Positions 33,295 through 42,000 of a stretch of DNA of 64,000 nucleotides are shown here, in pieces. Every line of letters begins with the position of its first letter. The stretch's first letter is position 1. The stretch covers positions 1 to 64,000 of the forward strand of contig JACKHH010000011.1 in NCBI GenBank assembly GCA_020639095.1, in the 5' to 3' direction. Under the pieces are notes generated by a model. It saw only the letters and a list, made by a program, of their open reading frames with translations, had not been told where the DNA came from and searched no databases. Made by a program: the position numbers and the translations under genes. Source of the stretch: Phycisphaerales bacterium (lineage in GTDB: Bacteria > Planctomycetota > Phycisphaerae > UBA1845).

Positions 33295-33927
33295 TTGAAT
33301 GCTTCCAGGGATGTCGCAGCAATCGTGATTGACGACCTGATCTCCATCGGATGGCGGCCCACGCTGATCGGCAATGGAGTGATGATGATCGGTGCCGTGG
33401 CGGGCTGGGGCATGGCCGGTGACCCGCATTTCGCGCCGGTACATTGGCTGCGTCTCTGGATGGAGCACATCATTTTGCCCGGGCTGCGGCAGAAGCGCTG
33501 GGCCGCGCGGGCTGCCGTCATTTTCCTCAACAATGCGACGATCTGCGCGCTGCTCGTGGGCCTGGCGAAGTGGCCCGCAGGCGCATGGGTGAGCATCGTG
33601 ATCGTGGGCCTCTCGCTGGGGGCGGCCATTCGCCTGCTGCAAACGCCCGGTTGGGAATTCCACGATGCCGCCGATAACCCCGAGCCGCAGTCCGACGATG
33701 CACCACCGGCGGCGCTTGATCGACTCGTTGCAGTCGGATTGCTGCTGAATCTGCTGGAAGTGCCCGCGATTACGCTGGCGCTGGGGCTCGCAATGGGGCG
33801 TTGCGTCGTTCCCAACCACATGTTACCGGCGGAAGTGTGGCGCGTGTACGCATTCTGGGTCGCACCACTGCTCATCATCGCCGCGAGCGGCGAATCATTG
33901 TGGATCGGCCGGCGATCTCCCTTCTAA
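33295..33927 (+). CDS. Polytopic membrane protein of unknown function
   Basis: About 210 residues with at least four membrane segments: LIGNGVMMIGAVAGWGMAG, AAVIFLNNATICALLVGLA, AWVSIVIVGLSLGAAIRLL and LLLNLLEVPAITLALGLAMG, with a polar loop (DAADNPEPQSDDAPPA) between. IFLNNATI faintly recalls SpoIIM-type membrane proteins. The start is a TTG whose GGGGAGG site is only 3 nt away, so a GTG downstream is possible. It follows the Ntn hydrolase by about 60 nt on the same strand; a functional tie is only a possibility. Confidence 0.6.
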   Translation: MNASRDVAAIVIDDLISIGWRPTLIGNGVMMIGAVAGWGMAGDPHFAPVHWLRLWMEHIILPGLRQKRWAARAAVIFLNNATICALLVGLAKWPAGAWVSIVIVGLSLGAAIRLLQTPGWEFHDAADNPEPQSDDAPPAALDRLVAVGLLLNLLEVPAITLALGLAMGRCVVPNHMLPAEVWRVYAFWVAPLLIIAASGESLWIGRRSPF

Positions 33928-34112
33928 ATCTCCCCAGCGTCCGATGATATCACCGCATGCGGCGAATATTGCGCGCGCACGCATTTGACCCAAATCGTAG
34001 AGTCATGTTGGCGGATGCGGAGGTCGATGACCCCTGCAAACGGCAGCGCGAAAACTCCTTCGCGTACGACAGACTTTCAAAATCAAGCCAAGTAATCTGG
34101 GAGGACGACACG

Positions 34113-34682
34113 ATGAGCAAGTGGTGGAAGTTATCGGGTGCGCTGTTGATCGCCGCACCGTTCCTGCTGGCCGGTTGCAACGGTGCGGCGCCAACGGGAA
34201 CCGGTGATCTCGACACGCTCTCAGAAGATTCGAACAACAACGGATTCCTCGATGTCACGCCTCCCGATGGCGTTGAGTTCCTCGAAGTGAACAACGTCAA
34301 CATTCGTCTACGCAATACGGTGTCGATTGACGACCTCGGTCCGCTGGCTGCGCAGTACGGGATCGACCCCAGCCTGCTGAACCTCGTCGAGATCGTCGCG
34401 GACATCGGTATCGACCTCGATTACGGCGCGGGGATTTCCGACACGCTGTCTGAAAGTGAACCGATCGCTCCGTTCGACAAGGCGTTCGAGATCGCCTGCC
34501 CGGACGGCATGAACGTGCAAGTGAACGTCGTCGCAAACATCCCGTTCGTCGGCGAGCAGGACGTCACCAACTTTATCGTGGATCTGCTCGAAGGCGCCGA
34601 GTACCAATGCGGCCAGACGATCGAGGTCAATGTCGTGCTCGACGACAATGGCAACCCCGATGTGGATGTGAGCGTCAACTAG
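34113..34682 (+). CDS. Lipoprotein, paralogue 1 of a tandem pair
   Basis: 189 residues from the ATG at 34113 with GGGAGG 9 nt upstream. The signal KLSGALLIAAPFLLAGCN ends in a lipobox (LAGC), so the protein should be lipid-anchored in the envelope. SEDSNNNGFLDVTPPDGVEF is a calcium-loop-like D/N-rich start, followed by a beta-rich domain with FDKAFEIACPDGMNVQVNV and a second cysteine in YQCGQTI. The same order recurs in the gene at 35114. No named family is recognised. Confidence 0.72.
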   Translation: MSKWWKLSGALLIAAPFLLAGCNGAAPTGTGDLDTLSEDSNNNGFLDVTPPDGVEFLEVNNVNIRLRNTVSIDDLGPLAAQYGIDPSLLNLVEIVADIGIDLDYGAGISDTLSESEPIAPFDKAFEIACPDGMNVQVNVVANIPFVGEQDVTNFIVDLLEGAEYQCGQTIEVNVVLDDNGNPDVDVSVN

Positions 34683-34830
34683 CTCCATTGCCCGCGAGCG
34701 CCTCTCATTGGCGTACATTCGCGAATTCAGAATGTTAAGAATGTGCGCCGTGTGGCGGCTGATTGGTGACACAATTGGCGGCTGCACGGCGCACGTCGTT
34801 TGCGCATAGGCGCATCGAGATGATTGCCAA

Positions 34831-34943
34831 ACCCTTCTCCCCGGGGGGAGAGGTTGGGTGAGGGGGATTCCCAGGACGCGTTTCAATCGCACGAGACACG
34901 TGATCGTCAGCCACCTCCCCCTGTCCCGCCCAGAGGGAGCGGA
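34831..34943. repeat. Paired-arm repeat, family M; rest of the 34683-35113 gap is empty
   Basis: ACCCTTCTCCCCGGGGGGAG then AGGTTGGGTGAGGGGG, and about 40 nt on the inverted CCACCTCCCCCTGTCCCGCC then CAGAGGGAG. The CTCCCC/GGGGAG blocks can pair within each arm. No gene is visible in the remaining 300 nt. Confidence 0.6.
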
Positions 34944-35113
34944 GTGCGATACACACCGTCGCGCAAATGCCGCGAACGCGGTGAATTTCGGCCATTGCCG
35001 CCCACTTGACCCCTCCTAGAATGTCCCCAGACGCACAGTCCGTGTGCCGTCGCCCGCAAATTGGTCCGAAATCCGCCATCCGGCGAACGCAGCAGACAAA
35101 GGGGACATGAATC

Positions 35114-35725
35114 ATGCATGCTTGGCTGAAGATGCCGCGCCGATTCGTTGCCATGAGCCTTCCCGTGATCGGAGCACTCCTGCTCTACGGCTGCCAATCC
35201 GCACCACCGCCTTCTGATCTCGACAAGAACAAGGACGAGGACGCCGACGGATTCGTTGACGTCGCCCCACCGGACGGCGTCGCGTTCGACGAAGCGACCA
35301 ACGTCAGCGTGCGTTTCATCAACAACATCGAAGAAGACGATCTTGCCGACATCGCCGAAGCGCAGGGCGTTCCCCAGGAATTCGTCAACCTGCTGCCGCT
35401 GGTATCCTTGGTTGCGAAAGTGAAGTTTACGCTGCACTACGAAGACGGTGTGACTGGTGGTTTCACCGAATCCGCGACCATCGAACCATTCGAGAAGAGT
35501 TTTGAATTCGCGTGTCCGCGGCGCGTCGATGTGGTCGTCAGCGCCGATGCATACCTGCCCATCGGAGGCGTTCAGCCACTGCTCGACGGCGCGGAACTCA
35601 ACTTCGTCGAAGGAAGCGATTTCAACTGCGGCGAAACCATTGGCTTCGAATCGTTCGTTGACGACAAGGGCCAGGCGCACTTCGAAGAACTCGACGAAGC
35701 CGAGCTGACAGCCGTCGGCGAGTAA
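35114..35725 (+). CDS. Lipoprotein, paralogue 2 of a tandem pair
   Basis: 203 residues. The signal FVAMSLPVIGALLLYGC ends in a lipobox-like LYGC. The mature part repeats the plan of the protein at 34113: NKDEDADGFVDVAPPDGVAF, FINNIEEDDLADIAEAQGVP, EPFEKSFEFACPRRVDVVVS, DFNCGETIGF. Identity is clear by eye but modest, so the duplication is old. Two shared cysteines may form a disulfide, and the D-rich head may bind calcium (inference). GGGG lies about 9 nt before the ATG. Confidence 0.72.
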   Translation: MHAWLKMPRRFVAMSLPVIGALLLYGCQSAPPPSDLDKNKDEDADGFVDVAPPDGVAFDEATNVSVRFINNIEEDDLADIAEAQGVPQEFVNLLPLVSLVAKVKFTLHYEDGVTGGFTESATIEPFEKSFEFACPRRVDVVVSADAYLPIGGVQPLLDGAELNFVEGSDFNCGETIGFESFVDDKGQAHFEELDEAELTAVGE

Positions 35726-35908
35726 ACTCCGACTTCATGCTGAGCAACCGCGTTCGCACTGCCCCCAAGTTGACAATTCCTGATGTAGCAGCGCTCCGCC
35801 TTGTCGAAGCGCGCACATCCAGGTAGAACCACCCCGCCACCAAGGGATTGGTGCCGGTGCGTTCGGGCGTGCCGGGTAATCACGAAAACATCAGGGGAGA
35901 TGAAACCG

Positions 35909-36517
35909 ATGCGTAAGCGTACAGGCGTGTTGTTCTTGTGTGCCGTTGCGGGTGCGACGTGGCAGCTTGGTGGGTGCGGCGGAGCGCTGACGGTTCCGAT
36001 CACGATTCCGCTGGGCAACAGCAAGACTTTTGACGTGACGTCGGGCGATCCGGCATCTAAGACATTCACGTCAACGGGCACGAACGATTCGGGCATCACG
36101 ATCGGCAGCGGTTCGATCATGATCGATCCCAGCGTATTGACCGTCACACCGGATCAGAGCAAGACGTTGCAGACGACGTTGCCGATTCCGGACACCTGCG
36201 GCGTTGCGTGCGCACTGGCCAATCAAAGCGAAGCAACGTGTACCGCCGTGTGCAACTCGGGCGATGTCGTGATCCGCGTGTGGGTCGGGTTGCAGAACGA
36301 AGCCGATCCGATGGCGACCGGTGACGAGTACGGCCCGTTTGTCGTGACGCTCGACGGCGAAGCCAACCCGATCAGCATCGATCCGGAACAGGTTGGTTTG
36401 CAGAGCAAAACGCTGCAAGCCATCAACGAAGGCGTGGCCAAGCTGACCGTGCAGATCATCTCGCCGTACACCGGCACGGTGACGTTGGACTCGATCACGG
36501 TGAATGCGGGGCTGTAG
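35909..36517 (+). CDS. Lipoprotein, unrelated to the preceding pair
   Basis: About 202 residues from the ATG at 35909 with AGGGGAG upstream. TGVLFLCAVAGATWQLGGCG carries a lipobox (LGGC). The mature chain is rich in Thr, Ser, Asp and Ile: ITIPLGNSKTFDVTSGDPAS, SIMIDPSVLTVTPDQSKTLQ, a four-cysteine segment DTCGVACALANQSEATCTAV, and a beta-like end YTGTVTLDSITVNAGL. It looks like an extracellular beta-sandwich. No family recognised. A hairpin terminator follows. Confidence 0.7.
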   Translation: MRKRTGVLFLCAVAGATWQLGGCGGALTVPITIPLGNSKTFDVTSGDPASKTFTSTGTNDSGITIGSGSIMIDPSVLTVTPDQSKTLQTTLPIPDTCGVACALANQSEATCTAVCNSGDVVIRVWVGLQNEADPMATGDEYGPFVVTLDGEANPISIDPEQVGLQSKTLQAINEGVAKLTVQIISPYTGTVTLDSITVNAGL

Positions 36518-36562
36518 TCACACGCAGCACTGGTGGCTGCGACCACACAACTGCGAAAAGAA

Positions 36563-36617
36563 CAAGTCCCGGAGAGACACGCGACCGATCACGGTCCGGC
36601 GATCTCTCCGGGACTTG
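36563..36617 (+). terminator. Probable terminator after the lipoprotein gene
   Basis: CAAGTCCCGGAGAGA and TCTCTCCGGGACTTG form a perfect 15-bp inverted repeat around a 25-nt GC-rich loop that can itself fold (CGACCGATCACGGTCCG). Only a weak T-rich tail (GCTTGTTTG) follows, so a repeat element is the alternative. Confidence 0.5.
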
Positions 36618-36652
36618 CTTGTTTGAGCCTAGCTCTGTAGGACCCGCTTGGC

Positions 36653-36706
36653 TCTGGGGGACCGGTTTTCTAACCGGTCATGTCCGGCCGGAAAGTCGGT
36701 CCCACA
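36653..36706. repeat. Paired-arm repeat, family D copy 2
   Basis: CTGGGGGACCGGTTTTCTAA then CCGGTCA, and inverted CCGGCCGGAAAGTCGGTCCC then ACA. It lies between the convergent lipoprotein and PEP-CTERM genes. Confidence 0.75.
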
Positions 36707-36747
36707 TGAGTATTCAAAGCCGCTCCAACTGACGAAGCGTCCAGGTC

Positions 36748-37494
36748 CTAGTCTCGGCGACGCAATCCAACCAGTCCACCGAGCAGCAGGAGCAACCCGG
36801 ACGCGGGCTCGGGCACCGCACGGAATTCCAGCGAAAACGACGCGTCGCGATTGGAAACAGTACTCCCAGCACTGGTCACGAATCCATTCGCCGTCGCTTC
36901 AGCCAGAAGCTGATAGGTGGTACCGGGCACCAGGTCCACATCGGCGCTGTCACTCGCCATGCCCGAACTGGTCGAGAGGTTGAACATATCGGCTTCGCCT
37001 TCGGGGCGCAGGCGAACACGCCCGACACGCCCCGATCCAGCGTCATCCACGGTCGCGGACAGCGACCACGTCTGCGGCGAATCGACGGTGAATAAAATGT
37101 CGAAGATGCTCTCAGCCTCCGCGCTGCCGTCGTTGGTTCCGGAGAACGACCGCACGACCAGCGAAATGTCGGCGCTGCCCGATGCCGTGATCACGCTAAA
37201 CGGCGCAGAATCGAAGGTGGCGGTTTGGGTGGCAGTGGCGTCGCCATCGACGTCACCATTGGGATCGGAGCTTGAGTCCCCGGTCGCGACCATGTCGTCA
37301 TAGTCGGCGCCAAACGTTGGGAAATCTGTAATCGGCCCAACGAAGCTCGGTGCTCCGTCCTCGGAAAAATCCAGACTGGCGGTCAGCACTCGGTCATCGC
37401 TGACCAACATGGCTGCGTCGGCTTTTTGTACGACGCTGCCGACACAAAGTGCGCAGAGACAAAGTATTGCCCCGCTCGTGATGCGCGCAAACAT
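36748..37494 (-). CDS. PEP-CTERM sorting-domain protein
   Basis: 248 residues from the ATG at 37494 (GGAG upstream). The N-terminal signal ITSGAILCLCALCVGSVVQK ends ADA. The C-terminus VPEPASGLLLLLGGLVGLRR is a textbook PEP-CTERM tail: PEP motif, membrane helix, arginine cluster. It is recognised by exosortase for attachment or release at the surface. The mature part is Asp-, Ser- and Thr-rich (SGSADISLVVRSFSGTNDGS) and probably beta-structured. No exosortase gene is in the window. Confidence 0.9.
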   Translation of the reverse strand: MFARITSGAILCLCALCVGSVVQKADAAMLVSDDRVLTASLDFSEDGAPSFVGPITDFPTFGADYDDMVATGDSSSDPNGDVDGDATATQTATFDSAPFSVITASGSADISLVVRSFSGTNDGSAEAESIFDILFTVDSPQTWSLSATVDDAGSGRVGRVRLRPEGEADMFNLSTSSGMASDSADVDLVPGTTYQLLAEATANGFVTSAGSTVSNRDASFSLEFRAVPEPASGLLLLLGGLVGLRRRD

Positions 37495-37930
37495 GAATGC
37501 TCTCCTCTCTCTCACTTATTCGGATGTGCAATGGGGAGAAGCTCTCTCTCGAATCTCCCTTAGCGTCTGGCTTTGAGAATACCCAATCGAGGCATCCAAT
37601 TCAACCGCATATGCGGAATCTTCATGGAATTCCCGAATTTGATAATGCTGCGCGCCATATCGCGTGCCGCAATCCCGACCATCGCCACAAATAACCCATA
37701 TTACCACCAACTCGCGATGATGGCGGAGTCCCGCGCCGTTGGGCTGGTTCGCTGAACGATTCGCGGCCTGTGTGCCGATACGTCCGAGGTATTGCGCCGC
37801 ATCCCCCGCCCGGGGCATCAAAATGGCCGATCGGGCGTTGAAACGATGGCTTGCCTCTGCGAAACTCACAGGCACGCCGTGCGGGATGCTGGCGAACTGT
37901 CTCACAACCTCCCTATGGGAAAGGAGTCCC
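37495..37930. promoter_or_regulatory. Divergent leader region between the PEP-CTERM gene and ftsK
   Basis: About 435 nt with no convincing gene. Open frames here lack ribosome sites and start mid-signal. AT-rich patches around 37595-37700 are the likeliest promoter area. Nothing else is seen. Confidence 0.4.
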
Positions 37931-40792
37931 ATGGCACGCCGTAAGAAACGTCAAGGTCCCAGGCCGCTGTTCGGGCCGATCTTTCTCACGCTTGGCTGCC
38001 TGTTCATCTGGGCGGCGATGCTCACCTTCGACGCAGCCGATCCGCCCAATCCAAGCCATTTCCCACACAACAGCCCGGCGGAGAACGCCTGCGGCCGGGC
38101 GGGCGCACTGGTTTCCTATTTCTTCTTCTATTGGCTGGGTGACGGTGCGTACCCCCTGCTGGTCTTTGGGACGCTCGCGGCTGGCATGTGGTTGGTGCAC
38201 GGCAAGATCGAACGCATTTTCCAGCGGACGTTCGGGCTTATCGTCCTGGTGATCTGCACGTCAGTCAGCGTGCAGCTGGTGTCGCCCGGCGGGGATAACT
38301 CGCTGGCAATCGGCGACGGCGGCGTACTCGGTGCCGGAGTGGGTGCATTTCTGATGCACGTGTTCGCCGGTTGGGGCACGGTGCTGGTCCTGATCTACAG
38401 CTTCATCGTGGGCTTGTTGTTCACGGCTGAGGGTTGGGTGCTGCGACTGCCCGGCGCGGTGCAAAAGGTTCGCGAAGTCTCGGGCGACGCGATGGCACTC
38501 GCACGCAGCGCGGTTGCGTCGGCGATCCCGACGCCGGTAACGGCTGGTGCGCCCGCCGCGGTTGTTGAAGACGACGATTACGAAGAAGTCGAGGTCAAGA
38601 CCAAGACCAAGGAACCGAAGATCAACTCCAGTCGCAGCAAGCCGAAGAAGCAGCCCAAGAAGGCGAAGGAAGAAGACACGCTCTTCGAAAAGGAACCGGA
38701 GCCGACGCCCCCCGCACCCAAGAAGTCGCCCGCTGAAAAGCCCGCGACAGAGCCGGTCGACGTGGAGGACGTCGTCGAACAAGCGCCCGAAAAACGCCCC
38801 GAGCCAAAGGTCAACGTGTCGCGTCCCAAACCGATCGAACCGCCGCCAGAAGCGTATCCCAAGCCGATCGGTACGTGGAGTTTCCCCCCGCTCGATCTGC
38901 TGCACGAAGCCGAGTCGAACTTTACCGCGCAGCAGGAGACGGCTGTCCGCGCGAAGGCCCGCCTTCTGGAGCAGACGCTCGAAGAATTCCGCCTCGACGC
39001 CCATGTCGTCGAGATCGATACCGGTCCGGTGATCACGATGTTCGAGTTGCAGCTTGGCGCGGGCATCAAGGTTTCGCAGATTTCATCGCTGGCCAATGAC
39101 GTGGCGCGTGCGCTGAAGGCACCGGCGGTACGCGTGGTCGCGCCGATTCCCGGCAAGAACACCGTGGGCATCGAAGTCCCGAATACGGACAAGGAAAAGG
39201 TGCGTCTGCGTGAGTTGATCGAGCTCTCCGCGCAGAAGGCGCGGAAGATGGCGCTGCCGATCTTCTTCGGCAAGGACGCGAGCGGGGCTGTTCTGCTCGC
39301 GGACCTCGCGGGTATGCCGCACATGCTCATTGCCGGTACCACCGGTTCGGGCAAGAGCGTGTGCATCAACAGTGTCATCGCGTCACTGCTCATGACCAAG
39401 AAACCGGACGAGGTGAAGCTCATCCTCGTCGACCCCAAAATGGTCGAAATGTCGCAGTTCAAGGACGTGCCGCACCTCATGTCGCCGATCATCACCGACA
39501 TGAACCGCGCGGAGCAGATCCTCGATTGGGCGGTGACCAAAATGGAGGAACGCTACGAACTGCTGGCGGAGGCGCGCGTGCGCAACATCGCCTCGTTCAA
39601 CAAGCTCGGCGAAGAGGAAATCTATCGCCGCTTCCAGCCGTCGAACGACCTGGAAAAGGCACAGATTCCGAAAGTGCTGCCGTATATCGTCGTGATCATC
39701 GACGAGCTTGCCGACCTGATGATGACCGCAGCCAAGGAGGTCGAACACCACCTGGCGCGTCTCGCGCAGAAGTCGCGTGCGGTCGGTATTCATATCGTGG
39801 TCGCAACGCAGCGTCCGGAAGCGAAGGTGGTCACGGGTCTGATTAAATCGAACATGCCGTGTCGTGCGGCCTTCCGCGTGGCCTCGCGCATGGACTCGCG
39901 CATCGTGCTCGACCAGAACGGTGCGGAAGTGCTCATGGGCCAGGGCGACATGCTTTTCCTGCCGCCCGGTTCGCACAAGCTGATTCGTTCGCAAGGCACG
40001 CTGCTCGAAGACGACGAACTGCACCGCATCATCGATCACCTGACGGACCAGGCCCAGCCGGAATTCCATCCGCAACTCATGCGCATCAAGCCGAAGGGGC
40101 TGGAGGGCGGCGGCCCGCGCGATCCGCTGTTCGACGACGCGGTGAAGATTGTCCTCGAAACCAAACGCGGCAGCGTGAGCTTGTTGCAACGCCGGTTGAG
40201 CGTGGGCTACTCGCGTGCGTCGCGGCTTATCGATGAAATGGCGGAAGCCGGTGTCGTCGGCGAGTTCAAAGGCAGCCAGGCACGGGAGGTTGTGATGACG
40301 CTCGATGAATGGGAATCGCTCAAAGCCCACGTGGACCGAGAGGTTGCGGAAGGTGGCTACGCGGCAGATCAGGAAGACTTCGACGCATCCCCCACCGCTA
40401 CCGCGACCGTCGATGAACCGGCGCGCGAGAGCAAGAGCGGTGGGACAAGCGTCGCCGACAAGTACGACGACCCGGACGATGCCTCGTACGAAGACGACGA
40501 CGATGATGACGAGTACGACGAAGATGAGGACGACGATGAGGAAGAGGACGAGGATGACGAAGAAGAAGATGATGACGACTCGGACGACGAGGAGTTGGAC
40601 GAAGACGACGAACTAGCCGACGACGAGGGCGAAGAAGAGGACGACGGCGAGTACGAGGAAGACGACGACGAGGAATACGAAGAGGACGAGGAGTGGGACG
40701 ACGGAGAGGAGAGCGACGATGAGGAAGGCGACGATGAGCAGAGCGACGAAGAAGATGAGGAGGAGGAAGAGGTCGACGACCGTCTACTGTAG
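37931..40792 (+). CDS. ftsK: DNA translocase FtsK/SpoIIIE with long acidic C-terminal tail
   Basis: 953 residues from the ATG at 37931 with AAGGAG upstream. Several N-terminal membrane helices (PIFLTLGCLFIWAAMLTF first) precede a Lys/Pro/Glu-rich linker. The motor has Walker A GTTGSGKS at 469-476 and Walker B VIIDELAD near 587-595, plus VATQRPEAKVVTGLIKSNMP. The gamma winged helix (DDAVKIVLETKRGSVSLLQR then RLSVGYSRASRLIDEMAEAG) follows. After it comes an unusual tail of about 100 residues, almost only Asp and Glu with a few Tyr and Ser. FtsK pumps chromosome DNA at division. Confidence 0.95.
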   Translation: MARRKKRQGPRPLFGPIFLTLGCLFIWAAMLTFDAADPPNPSHFPHNSPAENACGRAGALVSYFFFYWLGDGAYPLLVFGTLAAGMWLVHGKIERIFQRTFGLIVLVICTSVSVQLVSPGGDNSLAIGDGGVLGAGVGAFLMHVFAGWGTVLVLIYSFIVGLLFTAEGWVLRLPGAVQKVREVSGDAMALARSAVASAIPTPVTAGAPAAVVEDDDYEEVEVKTKTKEPKINSSRSKPKKQPKKAKEEDTLFEKEPEPTPPAPKKSPAEKPATEPVDVEDVVEQAPEKRPEPKVNVSRPKPIEPPPEAYPKPIGTWSFPPLDLLHEAESNFTAQQETAVRAKARLLEQTLEEFRLDAHVVEIDTGPVITMFELQLGAGIKVSQISSLANDVARALKAPAVRVVAPIPGKNTVGIEVPNTDKEKVRLRELIELSAQKARKMALPIFFGKDASGAVLLADLAGMPHMLIAGTTGSGKSVCINSVIASLLMTKKPDEVKLILVDPKMVEMSQFKDVPHLMSPIITDMNRAEQILDWAVTKMEERYELLAEARVRNIASFNKLGEEEIYRRFQPSNDLEKAQIPKVLPYIVVIIDELADLMMTAAKEVEHHLARLAQKSRAVGIHIVVATQRPEAKVVTGLIKSNMPCRAAFRVASRMDSRIVLDQNGAEVLMGQGDMLFLPPGSHKLIRSQGTLLEDDELHRIIDHLTDQAQPEFHPQLMRIKPKGLEGGGPRDPLFDDAVKIVLETKRGSVSLLQRRLSVGYSRASRLIDEMAEAGVVGEFKGSQAREVVMTLDEWESLKAHVDREVAEGGYAADQEDFDASPTATATVDEPARESKSGGTSVADKYDDPDDASYEDDDDDDEYDEDEDDDEEEDEDDEEEDDDDSDDEELDEDDELADDEGEEEDDGEYEEDDDEEYEEDEEWDDGEESDDEEGDDEQSDEEDEEEEEVDDRLL

Positions 40793-40980
40793 AGCTTCAT
40801 AAACGTTGTCGTAACGAACCGTGGGCTTCAGCCCGCGCGGCCTCTCGGAAAACACAAGTGACGAATACCCCAATAGCGCCCGAGTCACTGCCTGCCAATG
40901 ACTCAAAGTAGTGGGCGACGGTGTCCGTTCGTCCGTAAGTTGACGCGGCGATGCGTCATCACCTACCGTAAACACACGAT

Positions 40981-41871
40981 ATGTTTACGACGTTTGGATC
41001 ATTTCTGCTGATCGCGTTCGCGGCGCTGGGGGAGTATCCGGACATCAGCCTCGTGCCGTTCGATCTGACGGTGCCCGCAATTGAAGATTGCCCGCCCGCA
41101 CCCGGCAAACGCGTACGTCACCAACTCGACACTTGGCGGGGAACGGAAGTCTACCACTGTCTGTATTTGCCGGCGGATTGGCAGCCTGGGAAGCGTTACC
41201 CGGTGATTGTGGAATACCCTGGCAACGGCCCGTACCACAACAAGTATGGCGATGTCTTTACCGGCAAAGTTGAGGATTGCAGCCTGGGGTTCGGCCTGAG
41301 CGGTGGCAGCGGGTACATCTGGCTGACGTTGCCCTTCGTCAATGCAGCCGAGAAGCGGAACCAGTTGTATTGGTGGGGAGATGTCGATGCGACGGTGACA
41401 TACTGCCGCCGGGCGGTCGCGATGGTGTGCGCCGAATTTGGCGGCGACGCGAATGCCGTCGTGCTGACCGGGTTCTCGCGCGGAGCCATCGCGTGCAACT
41501 ACATCGGGCTGCACGATGATGAGATCGCGAAGCTGTGGTGCGCGTTCATTCCGGACAGCCACTACGACGGCGTGCGCCAATGGGAATACGCGGAGAGCGA
41601 CCGGACATCGGCATTGCGGCGCTTGCAGCGACTGAACGGCAGACCGGTGCTCATTCTCCAGGAGAAGTCAATCGACGCGACCAGGAAGTACATCGCGGAC
41701 ACCGGCGTGGCCGGTGATTTCACCTACCAGGTCGTCCCCTACCGCAATCACAGCGACCGTTGGGTTTTGCAGGACGTGCCAGCGCGACAGTTCGCCCGCG
41801 AGTGGCTAGCCGATGCCATCAAGAGGGTGCAGACGGGTGCCCCATCCCTTCACGGGGCGGGGTCACGATGA
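40981..41871 (+). CDS. Secreted alpha/beta hydrolase (esterase-like)
   Basis: 296 residues with an N-terminal hydrophobic signal (FTTFGSFLLIAFAALG). The hydrolase domain has RYPVIVEYPGNGPY (oxyanion region), NAVVLTGFSRGAIACNYIGL (GxSxG nucleophile in GFSRG), FIPDSHYDG, and a late histidine in YRNHSDRWVLQD. It resembles PHB-depolymerase or feruloyl-esterase-type secreted hydrolases. The C-terminal 15 residues beyond the fold look like repeat-derived sequence. Substrate unknown. The gap before it (40793-40980) holds only a GGGCTTCAGCCC palindrome. Confidence 0.75.
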   Translation: MFTTFGSFLLIAFAALGEYPDISLVPFDLTVPAIEDCPPAPGKRVRHQLDTWRGTEVYHCLYLPADWQPGKRYPVIVEYPGNGPYHNKYGDVFTGKVEDCSLGFGLSGGSGYIWLTLPFVNAAEKRNQLYWWGDVDATVTYCRRAVAMVCAEFGGDANAVVLTGFSRGAIACNYIGLHDDEIAKLWCAFIPDSHYDGVRQWEYAESDRTSALRRLQRLNGRPVLILQEKSIDATRKYIADTGVAGDFTYQVVPYRNHSDRWVLQDVPARQFAREWLADAIKRVQTGAPSLHGAGSR

Positions 41872-41886
41872 TCCCGTGATAAATAG

Positions 41887-41950
41887 GTGACCGTCCCTAT
41901 TTGTTGTCTATTTGTTGTCCCTATTTGTTCCTATTTGTTCTATTTGTTAC
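41887..41950. repeat. Tandem TATTTGTT simple repeat
   Basis: Five imperfect copies of CTATTTGTT(GTCC) follow GGTGACCGTCC. It is AT-rich against the GC-rich background and marks the left edge of the accessory island. Confidence 0.75.
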
Positions 41951-42000
41951 AACGCCACTCTCGCGCATATTTCGGTTGTCGCGGAGTGTTCGGGATGTTG

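Noticed and set aside
37516..37932. A 138-codon minus-strand frame in the ftsK leader
   Set aside because: It starts inside the ftsK ribosome site, has no site of its own and no recognisable motifs.
41887..41950. TATTTGTT tract considered as a CRISPR array
   Set aside because: Units are under 15 bp with no unique spacers and no cas genes nearby.
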